A stretch of 6,970 nucleotides of DNA from Flavobacterium sp. (lineage in GTDB: Bacteria > Bacteroidota > Bacteroidia > Flavobacteriales > Flavobacteriaceae), in NCBI GenBank assembly GCA_030152225.1, contig JASLHL010000143.1:1-6970 (forward strand), read 5' to 3'. This document shows positions 1-5,476 of the stretch, in pieces. Numbering within the stretch: the first letter of the stretch is position 1; the number at the start of each line of letters is the position of its first letter. The notes beneath the pieces are model-generated. The model saw only the letters and a list, made by a program, of their open reading frames with translations. It did no database searches and was not told the DNA's origin. Position numbers and translations under genes: made by a program.

Positions 1-1215
1 AAAGGAATTTTCAATACCTACCAAAAGAGAAATTTGAGATATTCTCAAATCGTTCCAATCAGTATGTTTGAAGAGAAAAACTCAGGATCAAACCTACCAG
101 CACAAATTGATATTTACGCGACACAAGGGCAAAAATACGAGTTTTTGTTTTTGGCAAAAGGAGGAGGTTCTGCAAACAAAACGTTTTTGTACCAAAAGAC
201 CAAATCCCTATTGAACGACAAAAACTTGACGGAATTTATCAAAGATAAAATCATGGATTTGGGTACTGCTGCTTGTCCTCCGTATCACTTAGCGTTAGTG
301 ATTGGTGGTACATCTGCTGAGGCCAACCTAGCTGCAGTGAAAAAAGCATCCGCAGGATACTACGATAACCTACCAACCTCTGGAAATATGGGCGGTCAAG
401 CGTTCCGCGATTTAGAGTGGGAGAAAAAATTACAGCTAATCTGTCAAGAATCACATATTGGAGCACAATTCGGTGGAAAGTATTTCACCCATGACGTTCG
501 CGTTATCCGTTTACCACGTCACGCAGCTTCTTGTCCTGTAGGATTAGGGGTTTCGTGTTCGGCTGACCGTAACATCAAAGCTAAAATTACCGCAGAAGGA
601 TTGTTCATCGAACAATTAGAAGAAAATCCAGCGCGATTACTCCCTGCAGTTGCTCCACATTTAGAAGAGCCTGTGATTATCGATTTAGATAAACCAATGC
701 AAGAACAATTGGCAGAGTTGACCAAACACCCTATCAAAACACGTGTGATGTTGAATGGAACGGTAATCGTAGCCCGTGATATCGCTCATGCGAAGATTCA
801 AGAGATGTTAGACAACGGCCAAGAGATGCCAGAATATTTCAAAAATCACCCAATCTACTACGCTGGACCAGCAAAAACACCAGAGGGAATGCCCTCAGGA
901 AGTTTCGGCCCAACTACTGCAGGACGCATGGACCCCTATGTGGATCCGTTCCAAGCCGTAGGTGGAAGTATGATTATGTTAGCCAAAGGAAATCGCTCCC
1001 AAGCCGTAACTGATGCGTGTAAAAAACACGGAGGATTCTATTTAGGATCAATCGGTGGACCAGCGGCTATTCTCGCCAAAGAAAATATCTTGAGCGTTGA
1101 GGTCGTAGATTTTCCAGAATTGGGAATGGAAGCGGTGCGCAAAATTGTGGTAAAAGATTTTCCTGCCTTTATTATCACCGATGATAAAGGAAACGATTTC
1201 TTCCAAAATTTGTAA
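1..1215 (+). CDS. fumA: Class I (iron-sulfur) fumarate hydratase, 5'-truncated by window edge
   Basis: This is the 3' part (404 codons) of a class I fumarase, which interconverts fumarate and L-malate in the TCA cycle using an oxygen-sensitive [4Fe-4S] cluster in the cytoplasm. The frame is open from base 1 with no natural start; the family is about 540 residues long, so the first ~130 residues lie outside, including the first cluster cysteine (C105 of E. coli FumA). The other two cluster cysteines are visible in GTAACPPYH (Cys codon 274-276) and [16 protein letters not shown] (Cys codon 532-534), matching C224 and C318 of FumA. Other hallmarks are [37 protein letters not shown], the C-terminal domain motif [15 protein letters not shown], and [21 protein letters not shown] and [14 protein letters not shown]. 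The close match to E. coli FumA/FumB through to the KGNDFFQ end argues against tartrate dehydratase, the related enzyme. FumA and FumB orthology cannot be told apart here. A strong terminator follows. Confidence 0.95.
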   Translation, partial: KGIFNTYQKRNLRYSQIVPISMFEEKNSGSNLPAQIDIYATQGQKYEFLFLAKGGGSANKTFLYQKTKSLLNDKNLTEFIKDKIMDLGTAACPPYHLALVIGGTSAEANLAAVKKASAGYYDNLPTSGNMGGQAFRDLEWEKKLQLICQESHIGAQFGGKYFTHDVRVIRLPRHAASCPVGLGVSCSADRNIKAKITAEGLFIEQLEENPARLLPAVAPHLEEPVIIDLDKPMQEQLAELTKHPIKTRVMLNGTVIVARDIAHAKIQEMLDNGQEMPEYFKNHPIYYAGPAKTPEGMPSGSFGPTTAGRMDPYVDPFQAVGGSMIMLAKGNRSQAVTDACKKHGGFYLGSIGGPAAILAKENILSVEVVDFPELGMEAVRKIVVKDFPAFIITDDKGNDFFQNL

Positions 1216-1230
1216 ACCAAAATTTGTAAA
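1203..1230 (+). repeat. Perfect 14-bp tandem duplication across the fumarase stop codon
   Basis: CCAAAATTTGTAAA occurs twice back to back (1203-1216 and 1217-1230) with no mismatch. The first copy holds the last codons and the TAA stop of the fumarase gene. The second copy is downstream. It looks like a slippage duplication with no coding effect. Confidence 0.85.
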
Positions 1231-1253
1231 ATAGACAAGAACTCAATACGATG

Positions 1254-1289
1254 AAAAAGCTGTCTTACTTCGGTAAGGCAGTTTTTTTT
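1254..1289 (+). terminator. Rho-independent terminator with UUCG tetraloop after fumarase
   Basis: A 9-bp stem, CTGTCTTAC (1260-1268) with GTAAGGCAG (1273-1281), has one G-U pair and closes on a C(TTCG)G tetraloop, an especially stable loop. Eight T residues (1282-1289) follow. An A-run (1254-1258) before the stem can pair with the T-tract. It ends the fumarase transcript 45 bp past the stop codon. Confidence 0.93.
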
Positions 1290-1333
1290 GTTTTAAAAAG
1301 CTGTTAATAAAAAGGATAGAAACTGCTTTTGCC

Positions 1334-1367
1334 TTTTTTAATTTGTAACTTAATAGAAATTAAAAAA
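1334..1367. promoter_or_regulatory. AT-only 11-bp inverted repeat upstream of the SDR gene
   Basis: TTTTTTAATTT (1334-1344) and AAATTAAAAAA (1357-1367) are exact reverse complements separated by 12 bp, ending 7 bp before the ATG at 1375. TAATTTG at 1339-1345 resembles the Bacteroidota -7 element TAnnTTTG but is one base short, and no good -33 element is seen. The repeat may be an operator, a weak leader hairpin, or just AT-rich coincidence. Confidence 0.35.
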
Positions 1368-1374
1368 GTAAAGT

Positions 1375-2115
1375 ATGAAAATGTTAGAAAATAAAGTAGC
1401 TATTGTAACAGGAGGCGCTTCAGGAATTGGAAAAGCCGTTGTTGAACTTTTCGTTAAAGAAGGAGCCAAAGTCATTATTGCAGATTTGAATGTGGAGCTA
1501 GGAACAAAATTGGCTGATCAATTAGGAGATGCCGCTCATTTTGTCCAGTCCAATGCTTCCCTTCCCGCAGATAATGAAGCTTTAGTGAAACAAACTATTG
1601 AGCATTTTGGAAAATTAGATATTGCCGTTAATAATGCTGGAATTGGTGGAGCTAGTGCACCAACAGGAGAATACGCTATTGAAGAATGGCAAAAAGTAAT
1701 TTCCATTAATCTTGATGGAGTCTTTTACGGCATGCGCTATCAAATTCCTGCCATGTTGAACCATGGAGGTGGAAGCATCATCAATATTGCATCTATTTTA
1801 GGACAAGTAGGATTTGCAGGATCACCAGCTTATGTAGCGGCCAAACACGGAGTGGTTGGATTAACAAAAACGGCTGCTTGGGATTATGGAACCAAGGGAA
1901 TTCGAATCAATGCTGTCGGACCAGGGTTTATTGAAACGCCACTCTTGTCGAGTATGGATCCCCAAGTCAAACACTTCTTAGAAAGCCAACACGCCATGCA
2001 GCGTCTGGGAACATCAGAAGAAGTTGCCGAACTCATCCTCTGGTTGGCTTCGGATAAAGCGTCTTTTGCAACTGGAGGATATTATCCTATTGAAGGAGGA
2101 TACCTCGCAAAATAA
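1375..2115 (+). CDS. Short-chain dehydrogenase/reductase (classical SDR), substrate unknown
   Basis: A 246-residue cytoplasmic NAD(P)(H)-dependent oxidoreductase of the classical SDR family, usual length about 250. The Rossmann nucleotide motif TGGASGIG is at residues 12-19, the NNAG motif at 86-89, the structural Asn at 112 (INLDG), and the catalytic Ser140, Tyr153 and Lys157 (YVAAK), followed by PG at 183-184. Asp37 at the end of the second beta strand suggests preference for NAD(H) over NADP(H); this is inferred from the family rule. The Asp usually found in the DV motif that packs against the adenine ring seems to be Asn60 (NAS). The substrate cannot be read from sequence; many such proteins are loosely named glucose 1-dehydrogenase or 3-oxoacyl-ACP reductase. 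It stands alone between two terminators, so it is probably transcribed singly. ATG 1375 is used; an in-frame ATG at 1381 is an alternative start. Confidence 0.9.
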   Translation: MKMLENKVAIVTGGASGIGKAVVELFVKEGAKVIIADLNVELGTKLADQLGDAAHFVQSNASLPADNEALVKQTIEHFGKLDIAVNNAGIGGASAPTGEYAIEEWQKVISINLDGVFYGMRYQIPAMLNHGGGSIINIASILGQVGFAGSPAYVAAKHGVVGLTKTAAWDYGTKGIRINAVGPGFIETPLLSSMDPQVKHFLESQHAMQRLGTSEEVAELILWLASDKASFATGGYYPIEGGYLAK

Positions 2116-2119
2116 ATAA

Positions 2120-2155
2120 AAAAAAGAGGCTGTCTCCATCGAGATAGCCTTTTTT
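2120..2155 (+). terminator. Rho-independent terminator after the SDR gene
   Basis: The 10-bp stem AGGCTGTCTC (2127-2136) with GAGATAGCCT (2141-2150) has one G-T wobble and a 4-nt loop. It is preceded by an A-run and followed by T residues to 2155. It begins just after the SDR stop codon. Confidence 0.92.
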
Positions 2156-2223
2156 ATTTAGGTGCTGGACGGTTTCTCTTTGGGATTTTAATCTATACAC
2201 GGTATAGGTATGACCATGATTCA

Positions 2224-2250
2224 TCTATGATGCCTCTATAGTATGTCTAT
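2224..2250. repeat. TCTAT direct repeats with 11-bp period
   Basis: TCTAT starts at 2224, 2235 and 2246, an exact 11-bp spacing, with a fourth copy at 2192. A period of about one helical turn is typical of sites for regulators binding one DNA face, but the word is short and AT-rich, so chance is possible. Confidence 0.35.
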
Positions 2251-2310
2251 TAGAAACCGCTATTTTAATAGAGTCACTATGGACTCATAATGGACGTACC
2301 ACAAACAAAA

Positions 2311-2350
2311 TACAAAGAAGACACCTACTTAATCCGTCTTTTTCTTTGTA
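2311..2350. repeat. 9-bp perfect inverted repeat (possible hairpin)
   Basis: TACAAAGAA (2311-2319) is the exact reverse complement of TTCTTTGTA (2342-2350). GAC (2320-2322) and GTC (2336-2338) can add three pairs with a 3-nt bulge, leaving a loop of about 13 nt. No T-tract follows, so it is not a standard terminator. Confidence 0.5.
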
Positions 2351-2486
2351 CTTGCTCGCTTACTCGCTGTTGAATATTCGAGCATTAGTATGGAATCGAA
2401 TACGATAAGGCAAAGAATAAATACGCTGTTCTCAAGACTCTTTTTTGTTAACTAAATTGGACCGTTAATTATTCAAGTAAAAAAAG

Positions 2487-2494
2487 TAAATTTG
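2487..2494 (+). promoter_or_regulatory. Bacteroidota -7 element (TAAATTTG) for rlmN, near-leaderless
   Basis: TAAATTTG matches the TAnnTTTG -7 consensus of Bacteroidota primary sigma promoters. It ends 4 bp before the rlmN ATG at 2499, so transcription should start at or within a few bases of the start codon. There is no clear -33 TTG at normal spacing; GTTA at 2464-2467 (19-bp spacer) is the nearest candidate. Confidence 0.6.
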
Positions 2495-2498
2495 CAGC

Positions 2499-3539
2499 AT
2501 GCAAGTAGAGAAAAAAGACATACGTAGTTTATCGAAAGAACAATTGAGAGATTTTTTTGTTTCTCAAGGAGATAAACCATTTAGAGGTAATCAGGTGTAC
2601 GAGTGGTTGTGGAGTAAAGGTGCCCATTCTTTTGAGGATATGAGCAATCTTGCTAAAACGACCCGTCAAATGTTGGAAGATCACTTTGTGATTAATCACA
2701 TCCGCGTGGATAATATGCAAATTAGCTCCGATGGAACCATTAAAAATGGCGTAAAATTGCACGATGGACTAATTGTGGAGTCTGTTTTAATTCCCACTGA
2801 AAGCCGTACTACTGCTTGTGTATCTTCTCAAGTGGGATGTAGTTTGGATTGTGAGTTTTGTGCAACAGCACGATTAAAACGCATGCGAAATCTAAATCCC
2901 GATGAGATTTATGATCAAGTCTTGACGATTGATCAACAAAGCCGTCAAAATCACGGACGCCCGCTTTCGAATATTGTATTCATGGGAATGGGTGAACCTT
3001 TGATGAACTATAACAACGTGCAAGCAGCTATTGATAAAATTACGTCGGATGAAGGATTGGGGATGTCGCCCAAACGCATTACAGTGTCTACTTCTGGAAT
3101 TCCAAAAATGATTCGAAAGCTGGCAGACGATCAGGTGAAATTCAAATTAGCTGTTTCGTTGCACTCAGCCATAGAAGAAACGCGTAATCGAATTATGCCA
3201 TTTTCTAAAAGTTTCCCTTTGACAGACCTGCGTGATGCCTTACAATATTGGTATAGTAAAACAAAAAGTAGAATTACCTTTGAGTACGTGGTATGGAAGG
3301 GAATCAATGACGACAAGGCTTCTATTGATGCTTTGGTTAAATTTTGTAAACAAATGCCAAGTAAGGTCAATCTAATTGAATACAATCCCATTGACGATGG
3401 AGAGTTTCAACAAGCAGACTCACAAGCCATAAACAATTATATTAAAGCATTGGAAAGTAATGATATTACCGTGGTGGTAAGACGAAGCCGTGGAAAAGAT
3501 ATCGATGCAGCTTGTGGACAATTAGCGAATAAATCGTAA
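2499..3539 (+). CDS. rlmN: Dual-specificity RlmN: 23S rRNA/tRNA adenine-C2 methyltransferase
   Basis: A 346-residue radical-SAM enzyme that methylates C2 of A2503 in 23S rRNA and of A37 in some tRNAs, tuning ribosome accuracy. An N-terminal helical RNA-binding domain (about 1-95, with KPFRGNQVYEWLW at 26-38) precedes the radical-SAM core. The [4Fe-4S] cysteines are C114, C118 and C121 in CSLDCEFC. C107 (ACVSSQVGC) corresponds to E. coli C118, and C339 in DIDAACGQL to E. coli C355, the cysteine carrying the transferred methylene in the ping-pong mechanism. The SAM-contact GEP motif is FMGMGEPLMN (161-170). All catalytic residues are present and the length is normal. The CGQL ending identifies RlmN rather than Cfr, its antibiotic-resistance relative. 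The ATG at 2499 directly follows a TAAATTTG promoter element, so translation is probably leaderless. The gene has its own terminator. Confidence 0.96.
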   Translation: MQVEKKDIRSLSKEQLRDFFVSQGDKPFRGNQVYEWLWSKGAHSFEDMSNLAKTTRQMLEDHFVINHIRVDNMQISSDGTIKNGVKLHDGLIVESVLIPTESRTTACVSSQVGCSLDCEFCATARLKRMRNLNPDEIYDQVLTIDQQSRQNHGRPLSNIVFMGMGEPLMNYNNVQAAIDKITSDEGLGMSPKRITVSTSGIPKMIRKLADDQVKFKLAVSLHSAIEETRNRIMPFSKSFPLTDLRDALQYWYSKTKSRITFEYVVWKGINDDKASIDALVKFCKQMPSKVNLIEYNPIDDGEFQQADSQAINNYIKALESNDITVVVRRSRGKDIDAACGQLANKS

Positions 3540-3550
3540 GAACAACGACC

Positions 3551-3579
3551 AAAAGGACGATTACGTCCTTTTTATTTTT
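3551..3579 (+). terminator. Rho-independent terminator after rlmN
   Basis: A perfect 9-bp stem, AAAAGGACG (3551-3559) with CGTCCTTTT (3564-3572), closes on an ATTA loop and runs into a T-rich tract (TATTTTT, to 3579). It starts 12 bp after the rlmN stop codon. Confidence 0.9.
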
Positions 3580-3595
3580 CAGATATTTATTTGAA

Positions 3596-3628
3596 TTGTA
3601 TACTATGACATAAAAAGTCATAAATTTG
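3596..3628 (+). promoter_or_regulatory. Promoter of the polyprenyl synthase gene: TTG / TAAATTTG
   Basis: TAAATTTG (3621-3628) matches the Bacteroidota -7 element, and a TTG at 3596-3598 lies 22 bp upstream as a possible -33 element. The -7 element ends 6 bp before ATG 3635, so the mRNA has almost no leader. This placement also rules out the in-frame TTG at 3626, which is part of the -7 box, as a start codon. Confidence 0.6.
3604..3622. promoter_or_regulatory. Operator-like inverted repeat TATGAC-N7-GTCATA in the promoter
   Basis: TATGAC (3604-3609) and GTCATA (3617-3622) are exact 6-bp reverse complements across 7 bp. They sit between the -33 and -7 elements and overlap the first two bases of the -7 box. 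A dimeric regulator bound here would block RNA polymerase. No regulator is identified in the window. Confidence 0.4.
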
Positions 3629-3634
3629 GTTATA

Positions 3635-4615
3635 ATGAATATTGTACAGCAAATACAGGAACCAATTAAGGTTGAAATGGAACTCTTTGAAAAGAAGTTC
3701 CACAAATCGATGGCGACCAAAGTTGCCTTATTAAACAGAATCACCTACTATATCGTAAACCGAAAAGGAAAACAAATGCGACCGATGTTTGTTTTTTTAG
3801 TCGCCAATATGGTGCAGGAAGGCGGCGTGAATGAACGTACCTATAGAGGAGCTTCTGTGATTGAATTAATTCATACCGCAACACTCGTACATGATGATGT
3901 GGTAGACGACAGTAATAAACGCCGCGGTTTCTTTTCTTTAAATGCCTTGTGGAAAAACAAAATTGCCGTTCTAGTTGGTGATTACCTTCTTTCTAAAGGT
4001 TTACTTCTCTCGATTGACAATGGAGATTTTGATTTGTTGCGCATTATTTCAGTGGCTGTACGTGAAATGAGCGAAGGCGAACTACTGCAAATCGAGAAAG
4101 CTCGTCGTTTGGACATTACAGAAGATATTTACTACGAGATTATCCGTCAAAAAACAGCAACGCTTATCGCTGCTTGTTGTGCATTAGGTGCTGCCTCTGT
4201 ACAACCTGATGATGCCGAACTGATTGAAAAAATGCGAAAATTTGGTGAGGTGATTGGTATGGCCTTTCAAATCAAAGATGACTTGTTTGATTATACGGAT
4301 GGTCCAATAGGCAAACCAACAGGGATTGATATCAAAGAGCAAAAAATGACCCTGCCTTTAATTTATGCACTCAATACGGCATCGAAAGATAAACGCAAGT
4401 GGTTAATTAATTCGGTGAAAAATCACAACGAAGATAAACGCAGAGTAAAAGAAGTCATTGACTATGTGAAAGAAGCAGGTGGGTTGACCTATGCCACGCA
4501 AAAAATGATCGCTTATCAAGAAGAGGCACTCGCTTTACTTGTCGATTTTCCCGATTCGCCCTTTAAAAAAGCACTGATTACGATGGTTAACTACGTAATT
4601 GAACGAAAAAAATAG
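3635..4615 (+). CDS. Trans-polyprenyl diphosphate synthase (IspB-like, probably quinone side chain)
   Basis: A 326-residue cytoplasmic all-helical enzyme that adds isopentenyl diphosphate units to an allylic diphosphate. The first aspartate-rich motif is HDDVVDD (Asp87, 88, 91), followed by the RRG arginines near 96-98; the second is DDLFDY (Asp215, 216, 219). GKQMRP (45-50) provides the IPP-binding Lys and Arg, and RQKTATL (171-177) is the conserved Lys/Thr segment. The residues four and five before the first motif are Thr83 and Ala82, small side chains that fit a long-chain product. The overall look (ELIHTATLVHDDVVDD) is that of IspB octaprenyl synthases. Flavobacteria mainly carry menaquinone-6, so a hexaprenyl product is a reasonable inference but is not visible in the sequence. 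I chose ATG 3635 because the upstream in-frame TTG at 3626 lies inside the promoter -7 box. No GC-stemmed terminator follows, so some readthrough into the beta-barrel gene is possible. Confidence 0.92.
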   Translation: MNIVQQIQEPIKVEMELFEKKFHKSMATKVALLNRITYYIVNRKGKQMRPMFVFLVANMVQEGGVNERTYRGASVIELIHTATLVHDDVVDDSNKRRGFFSLNALWKNKIAVLVGDYLLSKGLLLSIDNGDFDLLRIISVAVREMSEGELLQIEKARRLDITEDIYYEIIRQKTATLIAACCALGAASVQPDDAELIEKMRKFGEVIGMAFQIKDDLFDYTDGPIGKPTGIDIKEQKMTLPLIYALNTASKDKRKWLINSVKNHNEDKRRVKEVIDYVKEAGGLTYATQKMIAYQEEALALLVDFPDSPFKKALITMVNYVIERKK

Positions 4616-4634
4616 ATTTCTTTCTTTTTGTTTA

Positions 4635-4675
4635 CAACCTTTTGTCTCTTGTTGCGTCTATACAGTAGAACAACC
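4635..4675 (+). promoter_or_regulatory. ECF-sigma-type promoter of the beta-barrel gene (copy 1)
   Basis: AACCTTTT (4636-4643, -35 region) and CGTCTA (4655-4660, -10 region) are separated by 11 bp. AAC at -35 and CGTC at -10, 16 bp apart, are the classic pattern of autoregulated ECF sigma promoters. The 41-bp block, including a downstream CAACC at 4671-4675, is 31/41 identical to 5420-5460 upstream of the ECF sigma operon. ATG 4691 lies 30 bp after the -10 element. Confidence 0.72.
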
Positions 4676-4690
4676 TTAAGACAACAAAAG

Positions 4691-5299
4691 ATGAAAAAAG
4701 TAATCACTTCTCTTTTCTTAGCTATAGGTACCTTAACTATGGCACAAGAACAAGAAAATAAGAAACCCGATTTTGGTATATCGGCCTATCTTTTTAATGG
4801 AAATGCCCTGTTAGGACAAAAAGGACATGTCGATCAAAATAGCTTTATCCGAGATGGTGTATCGCTAGAATTTGATGTCAAGTGGAAGGGATTTGGCGTG
4901 TATACCGGTTTGGGAACCTATGAACTGCATGCCAATCGCGTGGTTGATGGACAGTCTACGTTTTTAAAAAATCAATATGTATTTATCCCATTTGGAATTA
5001 CAACTACGTATCCGTTGTTTAGAAAAGCTGGGGTGGACAAATTAAATTTCCAACTCGATTTTGGTGGATATGCAGGACATTTACTTAATTCAAAAGAAAA
5101 AACAACAGATTTAACAACGATAGATAAAAATGTTGGTTGGAATTTTGGATTTATGGGAAGAATTGGTGTATCTTACAAGATGTCTAATCACTTGGAGATT
5201 AAAGGTGGACTACAAGCAATGTCCGACCTCTCTAAAATAAACACACAAAAAGTAACCAAATCAACGATGTATTTTATTTCCGTTGGTTACCGATTTTAA
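4691..5299 (+). CDS. Small outer-membrane beta-barrel protein, exported; function unknown
   Basis: A 202-residue protein. Residues 1-18 form a Sec signal peptide: MKK, a hydrophobic core (VITSLFLAIGTLT), then TMA with cleavage probably before Gln19. The mature part is rich in alternating hydrophobic/polar stretches with aromatic and glycine residues (FGISAYLF, FGVYTGLGTYEL, YVFIPFGITTTYPLF, LNFQLDFGGYAGH, NFGFMGRIGVSYKM, LEIKGGLQAM) and ends MYFISVGYRF. The terminal Phe after amphipathic strands is the usual beta-barrel assembly signal, so an 8-stranded barrel is likely. No known family could be named with confidence. Start choice: ATG 4691 gives the signal peptide; an in-frame TTG at 4628 would place the ECF-type promoter inside the coding region and spoil the signal peptide. 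The promoter matches that of the sigma operon downstream, suggesting membership of that regulon, perhaps an envelope-stress or surface function (inference). Confidence 0.82.
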   Translation: MKKVITSLFLAIGTLTMAQEQENKKPDFGISAYLFNGNALLGQKGHVDQNSFIRDGVSLEFDVKWKGFGVYTGLGTYELHANRVVDGQSTFLKNQYVFIPFGITTTYPLFRKAGVDKLNFQLDFGGYAGHLLNSKEKTTDLTTIDKNVGWNFGFMGRIGVSYKMSNHLEIKGGLQAMSDLSKINTQKVTKSTMYFISVGYRF

Positions 5300-5310
5300 A
5301 TCAAACCAAC
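5282..5310 (+). repeat. Stem-loop overlapping the stop codon of the beta-barrel gene
   Basis: GTTGGTT (5282-5288) pairs with AACCAAC (5304-5310), and the inner GATT (5292-5295) pairs with AATC (5299-5302) around a 3-nt loop. The stop codon TAA (5297-5299) lies in this structure. There is no T-tract; the true terminator follows at 5327. Confidence 0.4.
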
Positions 5311-5326
5311 TCATTTTAAATTGTAC

Positions 5327-5359
5327 AGAAAGCCCCATTTATGGGGCTTTCTTGTTTTT
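5327..5359 (+). terminator. Strong rho-independent terminator after the beta-barrel gene
   Basis: A perfect 11-bp stem, AGAAAGCCCCA (5327-5337) with TGGGGCTTTCT (5342-5352), has a TTTA loop and a T-rich tail (TGTTTTT to 5359). It separates the beta-barrel gene from the ECF operon promoter. Confidence 0.95.
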
Positions 5360-5419
5360 CTTTCGCTCTCTTCCTTACCTAAAAAGAGACGGAAAATAAA
5401 AAAAGTTTAGTTTTCATCC

Positions 5420-5460
5420 CAACCTTTTACTCCTCCTTGCGTCTATGTAATAGATCAACC
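5420..5460 (+). promoter_or_regulatory. ECF-sigma-type promoter of the sigma operon (copy 2)
   Basis: AACCTTTT (5421-5428) and CGTCTA (5440-5445) have the same 11-bp gap as copy 1 at 4635-4675, and CAACC recurs at the same offset (5456-5460). Placement ahead of an ECF sigma gene fits autoregulation. The -10 element lies 31 bp before the small ORF at 5477 and 159 bp before the sigma start, so the sigma transcript would have a leader of about 150 nt. Confidence 0.72.
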
Positions 5461-5476
5461 CATAAATCGACGCCGC

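Larger units (their letters stand above)
2156..2486. other. Gene-free intergenic stretch rich in small inverted repeats
   Basis: About 330 bp with no convincing coding frame on either strand. It contains several short complementary pairs: CGGTTTCT (2170-2177) with AGAAACCG (2252-2259); CTATAC/GTATAG (2193-2198/2202-2207, 3-nt loop); GAGTC/GACTC (2271-2275/2282-2286); TACAAAGAA/TTCTTTGTA (2311-2319/2342-2350); TGCTCG/CGAGCA (2353-2358/2379-2384). TCTAT recurs at 2224, 2235 and 2246. No terminal repeats with flanking target duplication, and no transposase remnant, were recognised. It could hold a structured RNA, a regulatory region or a decayed element. Confidence 0.5.

Noticed and set aside
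34..36. TTG 34 as the start of the fumarase
   Set aside because: The frame stays open to base 1 and the residues before it ([11 protein letters not shown]) match the family, so the gene simply begins outside the window.
251..737. Minus-strand open frames inside the fumarase gene (71 and 72 codons)
   Set aside because: They are antisense to a well-conserved gene, have no recognisable domains and no promoter or spacing support.
2192..2250. CRISPR-like array
   Set aside because: The repeated unit is only 5 bp and the 11-bp spacing is far too short for CRISPR repeats and spacers.
2243..2290. 15-codon ORF in the intergenic stretch
   Set aside because: Too short, with no promoter, no composition bias and no context; expected by chance.
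3626..3634. TTG 3626 as the start of the polyprenyl synthase
   Set aside because: This TTG is the end of the TAAATTTG promoter element, and a good ATG follows 9 bp later. The family does not need the three extra residues.
3131..3744. Minus-strand open frames over rlmN and the synthase start (86 and 92 codons)
   Set aside because: They run antisense across conserved genes, and the second also crosses a terminator and a promoter. The hydrophobic look comes from AT-rich antisense codons.
4606..4629. Terminator after the polyprenyl synthase
   Set aside because: Only an imperfect, GC-free A/T pairing (GAAAAAAAT with ATTTCTTTC) is present, too weak to call.
4628..4690. In-frame 21-codon N-terminal extension of the beta-barrel gene from TTG 4628
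   Set aside because: It would put the ECF-type promoter (4635-4675) inside the coding sequence and push the clear signal peptide, which starts at ATG 4691, into the interior.
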